Assembly: GCA_016793585.1 (NCBI GenBank)
Contig: JAEUJR010000047.1
Coordinates: 1 to 7,443 of the forward strand
DNA: 7,443 nucleotides
Reading direction: 5' to 3'
Source of the DNA: Archangium sp.
Lineage (GTDB): Bacteria; Myxococcota; Myxococcia; Myxococcales; Myxococcaceae
The position numbers and the translations under genes were made by a program. Numbering within the stretch: the first letter of the stretch is position 1; every line of letters starts with the position of its first letter. Of the stretch, positions 6,626 through 7,443 are shown piece after piece. The notes beneath the pieces are model-generated. The model searched no databases, was not told where the DNA came from, and saw only the letters and a program-made list of their open reading frames with translations.

Positions 6626-7140
6626 GGGTCACGCTCGGGCAGCGCACCCAGCGCCGCGGCCTTTGCGCGCAGCTCGGCGACCTCGCGGTTGATCGTCTTG
6701 CGCGAGAGCTCGAGCACGTCGGCGACCTCTTCCTGGGTCAACCCGTCGATGAAGAGCAGGGTGGCGATCTCCTGCTCGCGGTCGGTCAGGCCCTTCAGCC
6801 AGGCCTGGAGCAGGTTGCGTGTCTCGAGCGCCTCCTGCCCGTCATCGGCCTGGCCGTCGATCACGGTGAGGCCTGTCGGCTCGCGCAGGCTCCTCGAGCG
6901 CAGCATGTTGAGGCTGATGTTTGTGGTGATGCGGTACAGCCAGGTCATGGGCCGCGCTTCACCGCGAAAGGTCTGATGGGCCGTGACCATCTTCTGAAAG
7001 ACCTCCTGCACCGCGTCCCAGGCGTCGGCGTCGCGCCCGAGCAGACGTCTGGCCCGCCGGAAGACGCCGGGGGCATGGCGGCGGTAGAGCTTGTCGAGCT
7101 CGGCGCGCGAAAAGCCGGCATCCCCCGCCACGTGAACCAT
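6622..7140 (-). CDS. ECF-type RNA polymerase sigma factor
   Basis: A 172-residue sigma-70 family protein of the extracytoplasmic-function group, with only regions 2 and 4. Region 2 (about 18-85) contains LYRRHAPGVFRRARRLLG, DAVQEVFQKM (the conserved core-binding part) and MTWLYRITTNISLNMLRSR (promoter melting and -10 recognition). Region 4 (about 108-160) contains LTDREQEIATLLFIDGLTQ and the helix-turn-helix EVADVLELSRKTINREVAEL for the -35 element. The ATG at 7140 is the first possible start after an in-frame stop at 7209-7207. Its AGGG sits directly against the ATG, and the GTG at 7131 (Val4) has that AGGG at 9 nt, so the true start may be three codons later. It is the first gene of the coupled cluster. 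I found no convincing promoter in the 66-nt gap upstream (7141-7206), so transcription may come from the TPR gene or further out. Confidence 0.95.
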   Translation of the reverse strand: MVHVAGDAGFSRAELDKLYRRHAPGVFRRARRLLGRDADAWDAVQEVFQKMVTAHQTFRGEARPMTWLYRITTNISLNMLRSRSLREPTGLTVIDGQADDGQEALETRNLLQAWLKGLTDREQEIATLLFIDGLTQEEVADVLELSRKTINREVAELRAKAAALGALPERDP

Positions 7141-7206
7141 CCCTGCTGGTCGTTCGACACGCGAGCCCTTCCGCGTGAGACATCGCCAGCTGCAAGAGCG
7201 AGTGCT

Positions 7207-7443
7207 TCAGCGCCGCATGAACCGGCCGCGCCGGCCACCACCCATGAACTGGGGCTGCTGCATCGGGGGAGCCTCGAGGCCGAACTGCCACCACCCCGGC
7301 TCCCACGCCTTCATCTTGAGCTTCTTGTCGTTCTGCAGGGCGGTGAGGGCGCTCTTGAGTTTGTCGTCGCTGGGGTTCTCGGCCACGCTCCGCGCGAGCA
7401 CCTTCAGCGCGCCGTCGACGTCTTTGTTCTGCTGCAGGCACCA
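7207..7443 (-). CDS. C-terminal fragment of a TPR-like protein (partial)
   Basis: The frame is open from the window edge (7443) to a TGA at 7209-7207 and gives the last 78 residues, starting WCLQQNKDVDGALKVLARS. The pattern LQQNKDVDGALKVLARSVAENPSDDKLKSALTAL is written here only as its landmarks: LQQNKD, GALKVLA, ENPSDDKL, ALTALQN, the spacing and A/L/P positions of a final tetratricopeptide repeat and capping helix. The tail continues KKLKMKAWEPGWWQFGLE and ends in a Gly/Arg-rich GGGRRGRFMRR. A GTG at 7401 lies inside the frame and should not be taken as the start. TPR proteins are scaffolds, so nothing specific follows about function. It is co-directional with the sigma gene, 66 nt upstream, and may share its transcript. 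Confidence 0.7.
   Translation of the reverse strand, partial: WCLQQNKDVDGALKVLARSVAENPSDDKLKSALTALQNDKKLKMKAWEPGWWQFGLEAPPMQQPQFMGGGRRGRFMRR

Noticed and set aside
5313..6976. Two long plus-strand frames (405 and 359 residues) across the caspase, anti-sigma and sigma genes
   Set aside because: They are Arg/Ala-rich GC shadows with no recognisable domain, opposite three genes with clear motifs and 4-nt overlaps.
7141..7206. Possible promoter before the sigma gene (TTGCAG and GGAAGG-like words on the minus strand)
   Set aside because: No matching -10 at a proper distance for either a housekeeping or an ECF promoter; a chance match in GC-rich DNA is as likely.
6945..7441. Other minus-strand frames across the sigma gene start and TPR gene end (98 and 160 residues)
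   Set aside because: They are out of frame with the sigma region 2 and TPR-like sequences and show only low-complexity Arg/Ala composition.

Overview
The window is high-GC DNA with strongly G/C-biased third codon positions. Gene content (Psd, HisS, an exported TlpA-like thioredoxin, MiaA, then an ECF sigma / zinc anti-sigma / secreted caspase-like cluster with a Cys/Gly-rich putative lipoprotein) points to a Gram-negative bacterium, most likely a myxobacterium (Myxococcota). This placement is an inference from gene style, not from a marker comparison.

Left half, plus strand (1-3685): a compact co-directional housekeeping run. After the last codons of an unidentified gene (stop at 42-44) come psd (phosphatidylserine decarboxylase), hisS (histidyl-tRNA synthetase), a secreted TlpA/ResA-type thioredoxin and miaA (tRNA A37 dimethylallyltransferase). 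Gaps are 22 and 20 nt, and the thioredoxin and miaA genes overlap by 4 nt (GTGA), so the run reads as one transcription unit. I see no hairpin terminator in it.

Right half, minus strand (7443-3682, read right to left): the 3' end of a gene with a TPR-like C-terminus, a 66-nt gap, then four tightly packed genes. These are an ECF sigma factor, an ATGA-overlapping zinc-finger transmembrane anti-sigma factor with a DUF4384-like outer domain, a GTGA-overlapping secreted caspase-like protease whose C-terminus looks like an outer-membrane beta-barrel, and, 8 nt further, a putative lipoprotein. The lipoprotein has two copies of an eight-cysteine module separated by a Gly-rich linker containing eight perfect octapeptide repeats. 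The spacing implies translational coupling of all four. The two halves converge tail to tail on a shared CTAG, where the stop codons of miaA and the lipoprotein gene overlap.

The most interesting part is the four-gene minus-strand cluster. It looks like a cell-surface stress-response unit in which an envelope-located caspase-like enzyme shares a compartment with the sensor half of the anti-sigma factor. The individual domain calls are well supported. The functional link between them, the barrel assignment and the lipoprotein's role are inference. No RNA genes, insertion sequences, CRISPR arrays or phage genes were seen, and no intergenic stretch exceeds 300 bases.
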